Shown piece after piece: positions 52,703 to 60,497 of a stretch of DNA of 64,000 nt. How positions within the stretch are numbered: the stretch's first letter is position 1; each line of letters begins with the position of its first letter. The notes under the pieces were generated by a model that saw only the letters and a list, made by a program, of their open reading frames with translations, did not search any database and was not told where the DNA came from. The position numbers were made by a program, and so were the translations under genes. Source of the DNA: Eubacterium maltosivorans (lineage in GTDB: Bacteria > Bacillota > Clostridia > Eubacteriales > Eubacteriaceae); NCBI RefSeq assembly GCF_002441855.2, contig NZ_CP029487.1:1798001-1862000 (forward strand). The letters run 5' to 3'.

Positions 52703-52783
52703 ATGGATAGCAACCAATTAATACTTGTTTTAACGTTAATTGTGTTCATTCTTGAACTGATCCGAAATGGAAAAGACCGCTAG
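52703..52783 (+). CDS. 26-aa hydrophobic peptide, type I toxin-like (holin-like)
   Basis: This 26-residue peptide starts at ATG 52703 with GGGGGTGATGGG just upstream. It begins MDSNQ, has one continuous hydrophobic helix (LILVLTLIVFILELI), then a short charged tail (RNGKDR). Length, single helix and basic C-terminus are typical of small type I toxins and the putative holin-like toxin family. It is read opposite to the neighbouring housekeeping genes. A strong convergent promoter on the other strand, 75 bp downstream, could make an antisense RNA overlapping its 3' end. Expected action is membrane insertion when the antisense RNA is depleted; this is inference from the family. Confidence 0.7.
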   Translation: MDSNQLILVLTLIVFILELIRNGKDR

Positions 52784-52850
52784 CGCCTGCAAGCCATAGC
52801 GGTCCAAACCTTTACACACAGGGGCGGGCCGTTGCCGGTGTCCCTTTTCT
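52772..52850 (-). ncRNA. Predicted antisense RNA of the type I toxin-like locus
   Basis: A minus-strand promoter, TTGCAA (52885-52880), 17 nt, TATAAT (52862-52857), predicts a start near 52850. The transcript would run across the 3' part of the toxin message and stop at the hairpin GACCGCTA/TAGCGGTC (52775-52804), followed by TTTTCC, giving about 75-80 nt. The plus-strand transcript has its own hairpin at about 52824-52846 with TTTTCTT, so the two RNAs overlap at their 3' ends. Confidence 0.6.
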
Positions 52851-52856
52851 TCCTCT

Positions 52857-52885
52857 ATTATATCATCCTAACTCAAAAGTTGCAA
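52857..52885 (-). promoter_or_regulatory. Antisense RNA promoter
   Basis: On the minus strand TTGCAA (52885-52880), a 17-nt spacer, a perfect TATAAT (52862-52857). Confidence 0.72.
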
Positions 52886-52923
52886 TGTCTTTTCAGTATC
52901 AATAAAGCTATATTTCTTTTTCC

Positions 52924-53640
52924 TCAATTTTCTACTGCTTCATCCTCCGCAAAAACATCCTCATCGGTTGCATATTCACCTTTTCCATTCTCAATTGCCT
53001 TTTTAACGCTCACTGCCAATCCATCACCCAGAGGCAGCACGGTGGTCATGAGCCTGGGATCGTGGCTGATGGCGTCCAGGTATTTTCGCATCCGCTTGAC
53101 GATGGTGATCTTCCTGCGGATCACCAGCTCGTTGGTGGCGATCATACCCTTGTAGAGCACGTTGTCGGAAACGATGAGACCGCCGGGCTTTAAAAGCCGC
53201 AGGCAGTCCTCAAGCAGATGGATATAGTGTCCTTTGCCGCCGTCCAGAAAAATCATGTCAAAAGTTCCTGTAAGGCTGGCCGCTGTTTCCTGGGCGTCGC
53301 CCTGGATTAAGCGAATCCGCTTTTCATAGCCCATTTTGGCAATGTTTTCTCTGGCCTGGACAATCATGCGGTCGTCCCGCTCTACGGTGGTTACATGGCC
53401 GTCTTTACCCATGGCGTGGGCAAAAACTCCGGCGGAGTAGCCCACCGCTGTCCCAATTTCCAGTATGCTTTTGACCTGGTGGGTTTGAATCAGAATTTCC
53501 AGATAATTGCGCACCTCTGGAAAAATAATGGGCACATGATTGGTCTCTGCGATGAGCCGCAGCCGCTCAAGGAAGGGTGTCTCCTCCGGAAGCAGGCCGC
53601 GGATATAATCTTCTATGTAGTCTGGTACAATGTTACTCAC
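52924..53640 (-). CDS. trmR: tRNA 5-hydroxyuridine methyltransferase (O-methyltransferase family)
   Basis: This 238-residue SAM-dependent O-methyltransferase belongs to the CCoAOMT-like family. The SAM motif SILEIGTAVGYSAGVFAHAM is near residue 59, TTVERDDRMIVQARENI near 83, and FDMIFLDGGKGHYIHLLEDC with LLKPGGLIVSDNVLYKGM at 130-165, where the metal-binding Asp and Asn lie. The start is GTG 53640. Order mltG-trmR-trhP matches Bacillus yrrL-yrrM-yrrN/O, where YrrM is TrmR, which makes mo5U34 in tRNA. The product assignment rests on that synteny plus family motifs. Confidence 0.87.
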   Translation of the reverse strand: MSNIVPDYIEDYIRGLLPEETPFLERLRLIAETNHVPIIFPEVRNYLEILIQTHQVKSILEIGTAVGYSAGVFAHAMGKDGHVTTVERDDRMIVQARENIAKMGYEKRIRLIQGDAQETAASLTGTFDMIFLDGGKGHYIHLLEDCLRLLKPGGLIVSDNVLYKGMIATNELVIRRKITIVKRMRKYLDAISHDPRLMTTVLPLGDGLAVSVKKAIENGKGEYATDEDVFAEDEAVEN

Positions 53641-53655
53641 GGTTTGTTACGCTTT

Positions 53656-55137
53656 CTAGTCGCCCATATACTTCTGAACATCGGCATTGTGGCCTTCCAG
53701 CGTCTCATTAAAATAGAGCTTGCCGGAGTCCATATCGGCTACGAAGAACAGGTAATTGGTCTGAGCCGGGTTGATGGCTGCATCGATGGAACTTTTTCCC
53801 GGAGAGCAGATGGGGCCGACGGGCAGGCCTAAATTTTGATAGGTATTGTAGGGTGAATCGATTTTGGTCTGTTCCTCGGTCAGTACCGCATGCTTTTTAC
53901 CCAGTGCGTAGTCCACAGTAATGTCGGACTGCAGAGGCATATTCTGGGCGATACGGTTATAGAAAACGCTGGCGGCATTGGCCTTATCTTCAGGCAGCTT
54001 GGTTTCAAGCTCTACGATAGACGCCATAATGACAATCTCATCCACGCTTTTGCCCTTTTCGGTGGTCTGCTGCATAAAGTCCTGATTATAAACCTCGGTA
54101 AAACGGTCCAGCATTTTTTTCACAACATCGGACGCAGTGCTGCCAGGCTCGATCTCGTAGGTATCTGGGAACAGGTAGCCCTCAAGGGTCCGGTTCTTAT
54201 CGTCTGGAATACTGCTCAAAATCGGATACAGGGCTTTGTATTCGCCCAGCTTCTTGGTTTCGCTGATAAAGGCCGCTGAGGTACAGATATTATGTTTTTC
54301 CAGTATCTGGGCCATCTCGTTGATATTCTTGCCCTCGGACAGGAGTACTGGGATCGCGCCGCTGTAGACATCACCGTCCAGCATCTTGTTCACTATGTCC
54401 GGGACGGACATGGCATGGTTCATTTCATAATTTCCGGCCTGCATGCCGCTTGTGCCACGGCTGTGGCGTCCCGCGTAGCTCTGGAAGACCATGGTGTTTT
54501 TAATCAGGCCCTGATCGTAAAGGATCTCGCCAACGTCTTTGATGGTGGAGCCGTCTGGAATTTCGACGATCATGGTTTCTGTGCTGGTTCCTGTGGGTTC
54601 CAGCATGGCGTTGTAGAAGCTTCGTCCTGCAAAAATGGCGATAACGACAATCAGCACAACGGCCGCGATCACGATGGGCAGCTTGTACTTAAGTCCGCCT
54701 TTTTTTCTTCTCACAGGTGCTTCCATTTCCTCTGCTTCTCTTCTCCGGCGTGTTTCGGCAGGCTGCTGCTGCACCGGTCGTTTCTTTTTGGCAGTGCCCG
54801 GGCTGCCTGCCCTCTGGGCAGACTGGCCTTTTTTCTGGCCTGCAGCTCTCTGCTTCGGGGCGCCTGAGCCCGCCGGGCGGGTGGCTTCCCTGCGTTCCTG
54901 TGCTTTGCTGCCTTCTGCAGGGCGGCGTTTTACTGCTCCCTCTGCTGCCGGGCGCTGCTGTGTTTTTTTCTTTGGTGCTGTCTGGGTGCTTCCACCCGCG
55001 GGACGCTTGGCGTTTGCGCGCTTTTTATGCATCTCCACCTCGGTTGACTGGGCTGTCCACTTTTGTGTCTGACGGCCCTGTTTTTTAGGCTCCGAAGCCT
55101 CTTTCTTCGCTTCGCCCTGTGTTAATCTAATTTTCAT
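53656..55137 (-). CDS. mltG: Endolytic murein transglycosylase MltG
   Basis: This 493-residue membrane enzyme cleaves nascent glycan strands and sets their length. It has a long cytoplasmic N-terminus (about 1-148) rich in Lys, Arg, Ala, Gln and Pro, one transmembrane helix (LPIVIAAVVLIVVIAIFAG, about 151-169), a LysM-like subdomain (VEIPDGSTIKDVGEILYDQG), then the YceG catalytic domain: TLEGYLFPDTYEI, ASIVELET, MPLQSDITVDYALG, and DSPYNTYQNLGLPVGPICSP. SD GAGGTGAG precedes the ATG. It starts 77 bp after the YlbF gene and is 15 bp upstream of trmR. The unusually long basic tail may bind nucleic acid or partners (inference). Confidence 0.92.
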   Translation of the reverse strand: MKIRLTQGEAKKEASEPKKQGRQTQKWTAQSTEVEMHKKRANAKRPAGGSTQTAPKKKTQQRPAAEGAVKRRPAEGSKAQERREATRPAGSGAPKQRAAGQKKGQSAQRAGSPGTAKKKRPVQQQPAETRRRREAEEMEAPVRRKKGGLKYKLPIVIAAVVLIVVIAIFAGRSFYNAMLEPTGTSTETMIVEIPDGSTIKDVGEILYDQGLIKNTMVFQSYAGRHSRGTSGMQAGNYEMNHAMSVPDIVNKMLDGDVYSGAIPVLLSEGKNINEMAQILEKHNICTSAAFISETKKLGEYKALYPILSSIPDDKNRTLEGYLFPDTYEIEPGSTASDVVKKMLDRFTEVYNQDFMQQTTEKGKSVDEIVIMASIVELETKLPEDKANAASVFYNRIAQNMPLQSDITVDYALGKKHAVLTEEQTKIDSPYNTYQNLGLPVGPICSPGKSSIDAAINPAQTNYLFFVADMDSGKLYFNETLEGHNADVQKYMGD

Positions 55138-55166
55138 TTACTCACCTCAATTACGGGGATTTACTC

Positions 55167-55200
55167 AAAAAAAGGGTACCTTGTTTTTTGGAAAGTACCC
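55167..55200 (-). terminator. Terminator after the YlbF-family gene
   Basis: On the minus strand GGGTACTTTCC pairs with GGTACCC across an A-rich loop, and TTTTTTT follows. Confidence 0.8.
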
Positions 55201-55214
55201 CTGGATTTATTTAG

Positions 55215-55580
55215 TTACTCTGCGTCTTCCTCGCCGCCAAACATGCCGCTCATGTCTAAATCAACGGCTTTGCTGATAATATCCATGATATCCTGGAAGA
55301 CAATGCCAAAATACATCTGCGCCTGGAAGTATTCGGCAATAATCGGAATGCCCAGCACGGACGCTGTTAAGGAGTTGTAGGCTTCTACCTCTTCCTCTGT
55401 CAGCTCCTGGCCCATCATTTGTTTTGTCTGAAGGCCCATTTGCTTTTTCGCGTAATCCTGAGCCATTGCGTAATGTTCTTCGTCAGCCTTTAGCTTCAGC
55501 TCTGCTGCCTTAAAGTTCTGATATTCGTTTGATTCTTTAAGAGCCTGGGCCAAATTGTTGGCTTCATCATATACGTTCAT
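55215..55580 (-). CDS. YlbF/YmcA-family protein
   Basis: This 121-residue, mostly helical acidic protein (SD AAAGGAAC) has the DUF964/YlbF pattern: NVYDEANNLAQALKESNEYQ, AAELKLKADEEHYAMAQDYA, and AEYFQAQMYFGIVFQDIMDI. In Bacillus the YlbF-YmcA-YaaT complex tunes RNase Y and affects mRNA maturation, sporulation and competence. Here it lies next to the RNase J gene, fitting an RNA-processing link. The C-terminus carries a short acidic tail, GGEEDAE. It has its own terminator. Confidence 0.83.
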   Translation of the reverse strand: MNVYDEANNLAQALKESNEYQNFKAAELKLKADEEHYAMAQDYAKKQMGLQTKQMMGQELTEEEVEAYNSLTASVLGIPIIAEYFQAQMYFGIVFQDIMDIISKAVDLDMSGMFGGEEDAE

Positions 55581-55673
55581 TCCCTAAGTTCCTTTCTTTT
55601 CGTTTAATCAACATTATAACACATCTTAGATCAAATTGTTACTAAATTTTTACAATTATAGTGATTATTTTAG

Positions 55674-55718
55674 AAAAAGCTCCAGATAATGGGAAAATTT
55701 TCCCATATTCTGAAGCTT
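55674..55718 (-). terminator. Terminator of the RNase J gene
   Basis: On the minus strand AAGCTTCAGAATATGGGAAA folds back on TTTCCCATTATCTGGAGCTT, followed by TTTCT. It is a long imperfect stem of about 19 bp. Confidence 0.8.
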
Positions 55719-55756
55719 AAGATTTCTAATTTCTATTTAATTTAAAAACTGTGAAT

Positions 55757-57502
55757 TTACACTTCCATTAAAATCGGCAGGATCATTGGCTTCCGGTTTG
55801 TCTGGCTGTACAGGTAGCGGAACAAGGACTCTCGGATCTCGTTTTTAATGGAGCTCCAATCCACCACGCCTTTTTCTTCACAGGCCAGAAGGGCTTTTTT
55901 AACCTCGTCGCGGGCTGTGTTGATCAGCTCTTCTGATTCTCGTACATAGACGAAGCCCCTGGAGATAATATCTGGTCCTGAGATGGCCTTGCCCTTGTGC
56001 ATGGTAACCACCACAATAAACAGGCCGTCCTCAGACAGGCGCTTACGGTCGTTTAGTACAATGTTTCCAATGTCGCCAACGCCCAGGCCGTCGACCAGCA
56101 CAGGCTCTGCCTGTACCTTGCCGGTAATCTTGCAGCTTCGGTGGTCAACCTCCACGATGGACCCGTTTTCTGCAATAAAGATATTGCGTTTGTCGGTTCC
56201 CACACCTTCCGCAAGGGCGGCGTGGTGTACGAGCATCCGGGCCTCGCCGTGAACCGGTAAGAAAAATTTTGGCTTAACCAGTGTCTGGACCAGCTTTAAT
56301 TCTTCCTGGCGGGCATGGCCGGATACGTGGATGTCCGCAAATTTTTTATAGACGACCTCTGAGCCCAGATCCACAAGCTTGTTAATGACTTCTGAGACCA
56401 TCTTCTCGTTCCCCGGGACCGGAGAAGCTGAGATAATAACCGTATCTTCTTTCTTAATGTTCAGAAAGCGGTGCTCGCCGTGGGCCATACGGCCAAGGGC
56501 TGCCATGGGCTCTCCCTGGCTGCCGGTGGTGATGATCACCAGCTCGCTGTCTTTATAGCTTTTCATATCCTTGATATCAATCAGGATGTTTTTAGGAATT
56601 TTCAGATAGCCCAGGTCAGAGGCGACCTCTACCATGTTTTCCATGCTCCGGCCATTGATAATGACCTTGCGTTTATAACTGGCTGCCGCGTCGATGATCT
56701 GCTGGACACGGTGCACGTTTGATGCAAAGGTGGTGATGATGATCCGGTTTTTACACCCTCTGAACAGATTGTAGAAGGTGGCGCCAACGGAGCTTTCTGA
56801 AGGCGTAAAGCCTGCTTCCTCAACGTTGGTGCTGTCGGCCATGAGCAGATCGATACCCTGGCTCCCCAGCTTGGCGATACGCTGTAAATCCATGATTTCG
56901 CCGTCGATGGGGTGATAGTCGATCTTAAAGTCCCCTGTGTGCAGGACGGTCGCTGCCGGTGTCTTGATATAAAGGGCAACGGAATCGGCAATACTGTGGT
57001 TAACCCGGATAAATTCGACTTCGAAACTACCCTTCTGCACTCTGTCGCCTGCCTTTACAATCTGACGGTCCACTTTGGTCGTCAGGCGGTGCTCAACAAG
57101 CTTTTTGTCGATGAGTCCCATGGTAAACTTGGTCGCGTAGATGGGAACCGTGATGCCGAGCTTCTTAACCAGATAGACAATCCCTCCGATGTGGTCCTCA
57201 TGTCCGTGGGTGATAAAAAGCCCTTTCAGCTTATCGGCGTTTTCGACAATATAGCTGAAATCCGGCAGGACAATATCAATGCCGTACATTTCATCGTCTG
57301 GGAATTTTAAGCCGCAGTCTACGATGATCATCTCGTCCTTGTATTCGAAAACCGTCATGTTTTTTCCGATTTCACCAAGTCCCCCAATGGGAATCACTTT
57401 AAGCTTATCTTTATGCTTTGGCGGGTGGTTCCTTCTTTTGGACCGGTGGTTCTGACGATTCTGATTTCTATTTTCGTTTTTATTCTGTTGTGTTTCGATC
57501 AA
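55757..57502 (-). CDS. rnj: Ribonuclease J
   Basis: This 581-residue beta-CASP metallo-beta-lactamase RNase starts at TTG 57502 (SD AAAGGAGA). A basic, Asn/Gln/Arg-rich N-terminus of about 30 residues precedes VIPIGGLGEIGKNMTVFEY. The metal motif FITHGHEDHIGG is near residue 97, VLHTGDFKID near 187, LLMADSTNVEEAGFTPSE near 215, then ITTGSQGEPMAALGRMA, DIHVSGHARQEELK and FLPVHGEARM in the beta-CASP part. It acts as a 5'-to-3' exonuclease and endonuclease in mRNA turnover and RNA maturation. sfsA lies 20 bp upstream. Confidence 0.93.
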   Translation of the reverse strand: MIETQQNKNENRNQNRQNHRSKRRNHPPKHKDKLKVIPIGGLGEIGKNMTVFEYKDEMIIVDCGLKFPDDEMYGIDIVLPDFSYIVENADKLKGLFITHGHEDHIGGIVYLVKKLGITVPIYATKFTMGLIDKKLVEHRLTTKVDRQIVKAGDRVQKGSFEVEFIRVNHSIADSVALYIKTPAATVLHTGDFKIDYHPIDGEIMDLQRIAKLGSQGIDLLMADSTNVEEAGFTPSESSVGATFYNLFRGCKNRIIITTFASNVHRVQQIIDAAASYKRKVIINGRSMENMVEVASDLGYLKIPKNILIDIKDMKSYKDSELVIITTGSQGEPMAALGRMAHGEHRFLNIKKEDTVIISASPVPGNEKMVSEVINKLVDLGSEVVYKKFADIHVSGHARQEELKLVQTLVKPKFFLPVHGEARMLVHHAALAEGVGTDKRNIFIAENGSIVEVDHRSCKITGKVQAEPVLVDGLGVGDIGNIVLNDRKRLSEDGLFIVVVTMHKGKAISGPDIISRGFVYVRESEELINTARDEVKKALLACEEKGVVDWSSIKNEIRESLFRYLYSQTNRKPMILPILMEV

Positions 57503-57522
57503 AATAATCTCCTTTCATTATT

Positions 57523-58230
57523 TTATATCCGTCCGGCCGTGTCAAAACGGACCGGTATCTCTGAATCAATTGTAATTGTGTTTCCTCTGATGACACACCT
57601 TAGGGCGCGAACGACCAGGCCCTCTTCAACCCCCTTTTTAAGGAGCCCTGAAAAAAGCGGATCGGTGGCAATATTGGGCGTAAAAAACTGGGCGTCCTCT
57701 CTTTGTACAACGAAGAGCACGCCAGCCTCGTAGCCTTCTGTATGCGCATGCATGAGTTCTTCCAGGTGTTTACAGCCCCGTTCGGTCGGGGCGTCTGGAA
57801 ACATCGCCGCAGCGCCAACCACTAGGTTAGCGCTTTTCACTTCGTACAGGCAGGGGCGTCCCTCCCGCTCAAAAGCCAGATCAAAGCGGCTTTTGCCGTA
57901 GGTTACTTCCCTTTTAAGCTGACAGACATCCGGGGCTTTTTCCATAAACTCAAAGGCAAGCGCGTTGGCCATGGTCGAGTGTATGCAGACCCATGTGCTT
58001 TTGTACCATACTGTCAGCAGCGTAAAATCCGTCTTTCTCTTTGGCGACGGATTAAAAGCCATTTGAACCCGGGCGCCGGGCACGAGAAGCTCGCGCATCC
58101 GGCCGGTATTTGCTACGTGCGCCGTAATTTCACGTGGGGCGCTGTCCGTATCGATCATAACCCGGGCAATAAATCGGTTAGGCCTGGAGATGAATTCCCC
58201 CTCAACGATGGGGAAGCTGCTCAGCTCCAT
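57523..58230 (-). CDS. sfsA: SfsA family protein (DNA/RNA nuclease SfsA)
   Basis: This 235-residue protein starts at ATG 58230, chosen for the CAGGAATAATA upstream; a longer frame runs back into the DUF1292 gene. Family signatures are FISRPNRFIARV near residue 12, AHVANTGRMRELLVPGARV near 38, YEVKSANLVV near 128 and MFPDAPTERGCKHLEEL near 142. SfsA proteins carry a PD-(D/E)xK-like nuclease core with the E-V-K in the centre. The start lies 2 bp beyond the DUF1292 stop, so translation is coupled. The biological role remains debated. Confidence 0.9.
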   Translation of the reverse strand: MELSSFPIVEGEFISRPNRFIARVMIDTDSAPREITAHVANTGRMRELLVPGARVQMAFNPSPKRKTDFTLLTVWYKSTWVCIHSTMANALAFEFMEKAPDVCQLKREVTYGKSRFDLAFEREGRPCLYEVKSANLVVGAAAMFPDAPTERGCKHLEELMHAHTEGYEAGVLFVVQREDAQFFTPNIATDPLFSGLLKKGVEEGLVVRALRCVIRGNTITIDSEIPVRFDTAGRI

Positions 58231-58232
58231 TA

Positions 58233-58532
58233 TTATTCCTGATGGTCTCCGCCGCAGCCGCAGCCGCAACCGCATTCTTCGTCATCGTCGTCTTCTTCCA
58301 TCAGCTGTTCGTAGGTCTGTTCGATCAGTGCGAATTCTTCTTCGCTTTCGACTGGGTACAGGGTTTCTTCACCATTTTCATCCTCGCGGATTACGAATGG
58401 GAATACATCTTCGCTTTCTTCGTCTTCTGCTAAGAGGACATAGGTTTTGTCTTCAATGTCAAAGCTGATCACCAGCTCAAATACGCGTTCTACACCGTCT
58501 TCGTCTAATAATGTAATTTTGTTGTCTTCCAT
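58233..58532 (-). CDS. DUF1292 protein (YrzB-like) with Cys-Gly tail
   Basis: This 99-residue acidic protein (SD CGAGGTA) matches DUF1292: NKITLLDEDGVERVFELVIS, KTYVLLAEDEES, FVIREDENGEETLYPVESEE. The C-terminus is DDDDEECGCGCGCGGDHQE, a run of alternating Cys and Gly that could bind metal. DUF1292 genes normally sit beside ruvX and mltG in Bacillota, as here. Function unknown. Confidence 0.85.
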   Translation of the reverse strand: MEDNKITLLDEDGVERVFELVISFDIEDKTYVLLAEDEESEDVFPFVIREDENGEETLYPVESEEEFALIEQTYEQLMEEDDDDEECGCGCGCGGDHQE

Positions 58533-58588
58533 GTTTAAATACCTCGTTTTCTTTAAATTTAGTTTATATTATTATGCTTAATTCAGCT

Positions 58589-59026
58589 TTAATATCCTTT
58601 ATTTGTGTGCTCACCGCTGTCCAGATAGACCTGTAGGATCATCTGGGCTGCCAGGGTATCGATGTACTCCTTGCGCTTTTCACGCCGCACGCCGCCTTCG
58701 ATCAAAACCCGTTCGGAGGCTTTTGATGTCAGCCTTTCGTCAATATAGACAACCTCCAGATTCAGCCGTTTTTTTAAGAACTGGCAGAAATTGCGTGTCT
58801 TACGGGCCTGAGCGGTCTCATTTCCTTCCATGTCCCTGGGCAGTCCGGATACCAGGGTGGTCACGTTAAACTGCTCCACAACATCTGTAAAAAAGGCCAG
58901 ATCATCGTCACGCGTTTTGCGTTTCCAGGTTCTGTAACCCTGGGCGGTTATGCCAAGCGGATCACTGACTGCGATACCAATATATTTATCCCCGACGTCA
59001 AGGCCGAGTATGCGTTTTGTTGCCAT
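58589..59026 (-). CDS. ruvX: Holliday junction resolvase-like RuvX (YqgF)
   Basis: This 145-residue RNase H-fold protein starts at ATG 59026 (weak SD GGAAAGAGA). The longer frame upstream runs into the aldo/keto reductase gene and has no homology. Motifs are RILGLDVGDKYIGIAVSDPL at the N-terminus, TTLVSGLPRDMEGNETAQA near 65, VVYIDERLTSKASERVLIEG near 92-110, and the C-terminal DTLAAQMILQVYLD. The acidic residues are those of the YqgF active site. The protein is implicated in 16S rRNA 5' maturation and recombination. Synteny with DUF1292 and ireB supports the call. Confidence 0.92.
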   Translation of the reverse strand: MATKRILGLDVGDKYIGIAVSDPLGITAQGYRTWKRKTRDDDLAFFTDVVEQFNVTTLVSGLPRDMEGNETAQARKTRNFCQFLKKRLNLEVVYIDERLTSKASERVLIEGGVRREKRKEYIDTLAAQMILQVYLDSGEHTNKGY

Positions 59027-59073
59027 AAATTTTTCTCTTTCCAGTTTTATACCCAAAGTCAGCAGGTTCAATA

Positions 59074-60021
59074 CTAAATAACTTTTATGCAAAAAAGCGG
59101 ACAATAGGCCGCACAATAACAGCAGGTCAAACACTTTGAATGATCCACCTGTGCTTTTCCATCAATAATTGTGAGCGCTTTCTGGCTGCAATGGGCGGCG
59201 CATTCGCCGCAGCCCTCGCACCAATCGCTGATATGCAGGCTTTTTTTCGCGCCTGCCACGCGTTTTGCAAGCTCTGCCTCGATGGGCTCTCCGTTTATCT
59301 TGGCCGCATTGTAACGCACCTCGTCAACGGACTGCATGCCAAAGGCGATGGCGTCCAGGGTTTCCAGACCCAGGATATAATCGAAGCAGGCCTCCTTGCT
59401 GGCCAGCAGGTTACCGCCGCCCAGTGGCTTCATGCCAAAAACGCCCTTTCCGGCCTGTTTAGCCTTCAGAATCGCGGCTTCCATATCCTCACGGCTTCCG
59501 TCCTCGATGCCAATACCCGTTAGGTTAATGAGGGGAAAAACGACTTCGATCTCGTTAAAATCCACTGCATCGCGAACGCCCTCAACCCGGTGGGTCGAGA
59601 TGCCAAAGGCGCGTATCACGCCCTTCTCTTTCATTTTCAGAAGATACTCAATGGCTTCCCAGTGTCCCTCAAAGGTCAGTCGGCTCTCCTGCTCATGCAG
59701 CATATAAATATCAACATAGTCCCGTCCCAGCTCACGTAAAGCTCTGTCCAGGCTTTTGGCTACACCCTCGGCCGAGTAATCATAGGATTTGGTACAGATG
59801 ACCAGATCCTTTTTAATCTCCAATGCCTGCCTGAGGTAAGGGTAGCAGTTATACAGGTCGGCCGTATCAAAAAAATTGATTCCGGCCTCCAGAGCCGCTT
59901 CGATGATCGGGCGGCTTTCTTCCAATGTTTTGTTTTTCTGCAGCGGGCCAATGGTCAGGCTTCCAAAGCAGAGCCTTGAAACCTCGATCCCCGTCTGTCC
60001 CAGTTTGCGATATTCCATCAT
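59074..60021 (-). CDS. Aldo/keto reductase with C-terminal double [4Fe-4S] ferredoxin domain
   Basis: This 315-residue protein starts at ATG 60021 (SD AGGAAACGACGA). The aldo/keto reductase barrel is residues 1-255: MEYRKLGQTGIEVSRLCFGS, INFFDTADLYNC (catalytic Tyr), VDIYMLHEQES, IRAFGISTHRVEG. The end (about 265-315) holds two ferredoxin clusters, CEGCGECAAHC and CLTCCYCAAYC. Such fusions occur in anaerobes and are presumed electron-transfer-linked oxidoreductases; the substrate is unknown. It sits between ireB and ruvX, where no such gene is usual, and its likely promoter (TTGACA, 17 nt, TATTTC) overlaps the ireB terminator. Confidence 0.85.
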   Translation of the reverse strand: MMEYRKLGQTGIEVSRLCFGSLTIGPLQKNKTLEESRPIIEAALEAGINFFDTADLYNCYPYLRQALEIKKDLVICTKSYDYSAEGVAKSLDRALRELGRDYVDIYMLHEQESRLTFEGHWEAIEYLLKMKEKGVIRAFGISTHRVEGVRDAVDFNEIEVVFPLINLTGIGIEDGSREDMEAAILKAKQAGKGVFGMKPLGGGNLLASKEACFDYILGLETLDAIAFGMQSVDEVRYNAAKINGEPIEAELAKRVAGAKKSLHISDWCEGCGECAAHCSQKALTIIDGKAQVDHSKCLTCCYCAAYCPLFCIKVI

Positions 60022-60086
60022 TCGTCGTTTCCTGTTTATTTCTATTGGAAAAAAGACCCACGGCTCCCCTTTACAATAGAAATAAA

Positions 60087-60122
60087 AAGTCTTAGGCAAA
60101 CTGTCAAAATTCGCCTAAGACC
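60087..60122 (-). terminator. Terminator after ireB
   Basis: On the minus strand GTCTTAGGC (60121-60113) pairs with GCCTAAGAC (60100-60092), followed by TTTTTATTTC. TTGACA in its loop is probably the -35 of the next gene. Confidence 0.75.
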
Positions 60123-60142
60123 TGTGTTCATCTATAAGCTCG

Positions 60143-60415
60143 TTATTCTTGAATACTGCTCAAATAGCGTTTTACCAGCTCTTCAAGAAGTTCATCGCGT
60201 TCGATTTTCTGGATTAAGTTACGGGCGTCATTATGGCTCGTGATATAAGTCGGATCGCCAGACATAACATAACCAACGATTTGATTAACGGGATTATATC
60301 CTTTTTCGATCAGTGCCTTGTTGACTTCCTGCATGACGTCATCAATTGTTTTGGCTTTATCGTTGTTCACGTCAAACAAGATGGTCCCTCGATCAAATAC
60401 TGTATTGCTATCCAT
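60143..60415 (-). CDS. ireB: IreB-family regulatory phosphoprotein
   Basis: This 90-residue protein matches the IreB/DUF965 family throughout: [40 protein letters not shown], and [19 protein letters not shown]. In Enterococcus IreB is phosphorylated by the Ser/Thr kinase IreK and influences cephalosporin resistance. The gene normally lies between alaS and ruvX in Bacillota, as here. The N-terminal TVFDRGT is compatible with the Thr phosphorylation region. Confidence 0.93.
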   Translation of the reverse strand: MDSNTVFDRGTILFDVNNDKAKTIDDVMQEVNKALIEKGYNPVNQIVGYVMSGDPTYITSHNDARNLIQKIERDELLEELVKRYLSSIQE

Positions 60416-60497
60416 TTTGCCATTCCTCCTCTTTACTGGTCTACGCCTATTTTAACGCAATAACCTTCAAAAGACAAGCTTTTTTTCTTTAAAACCC

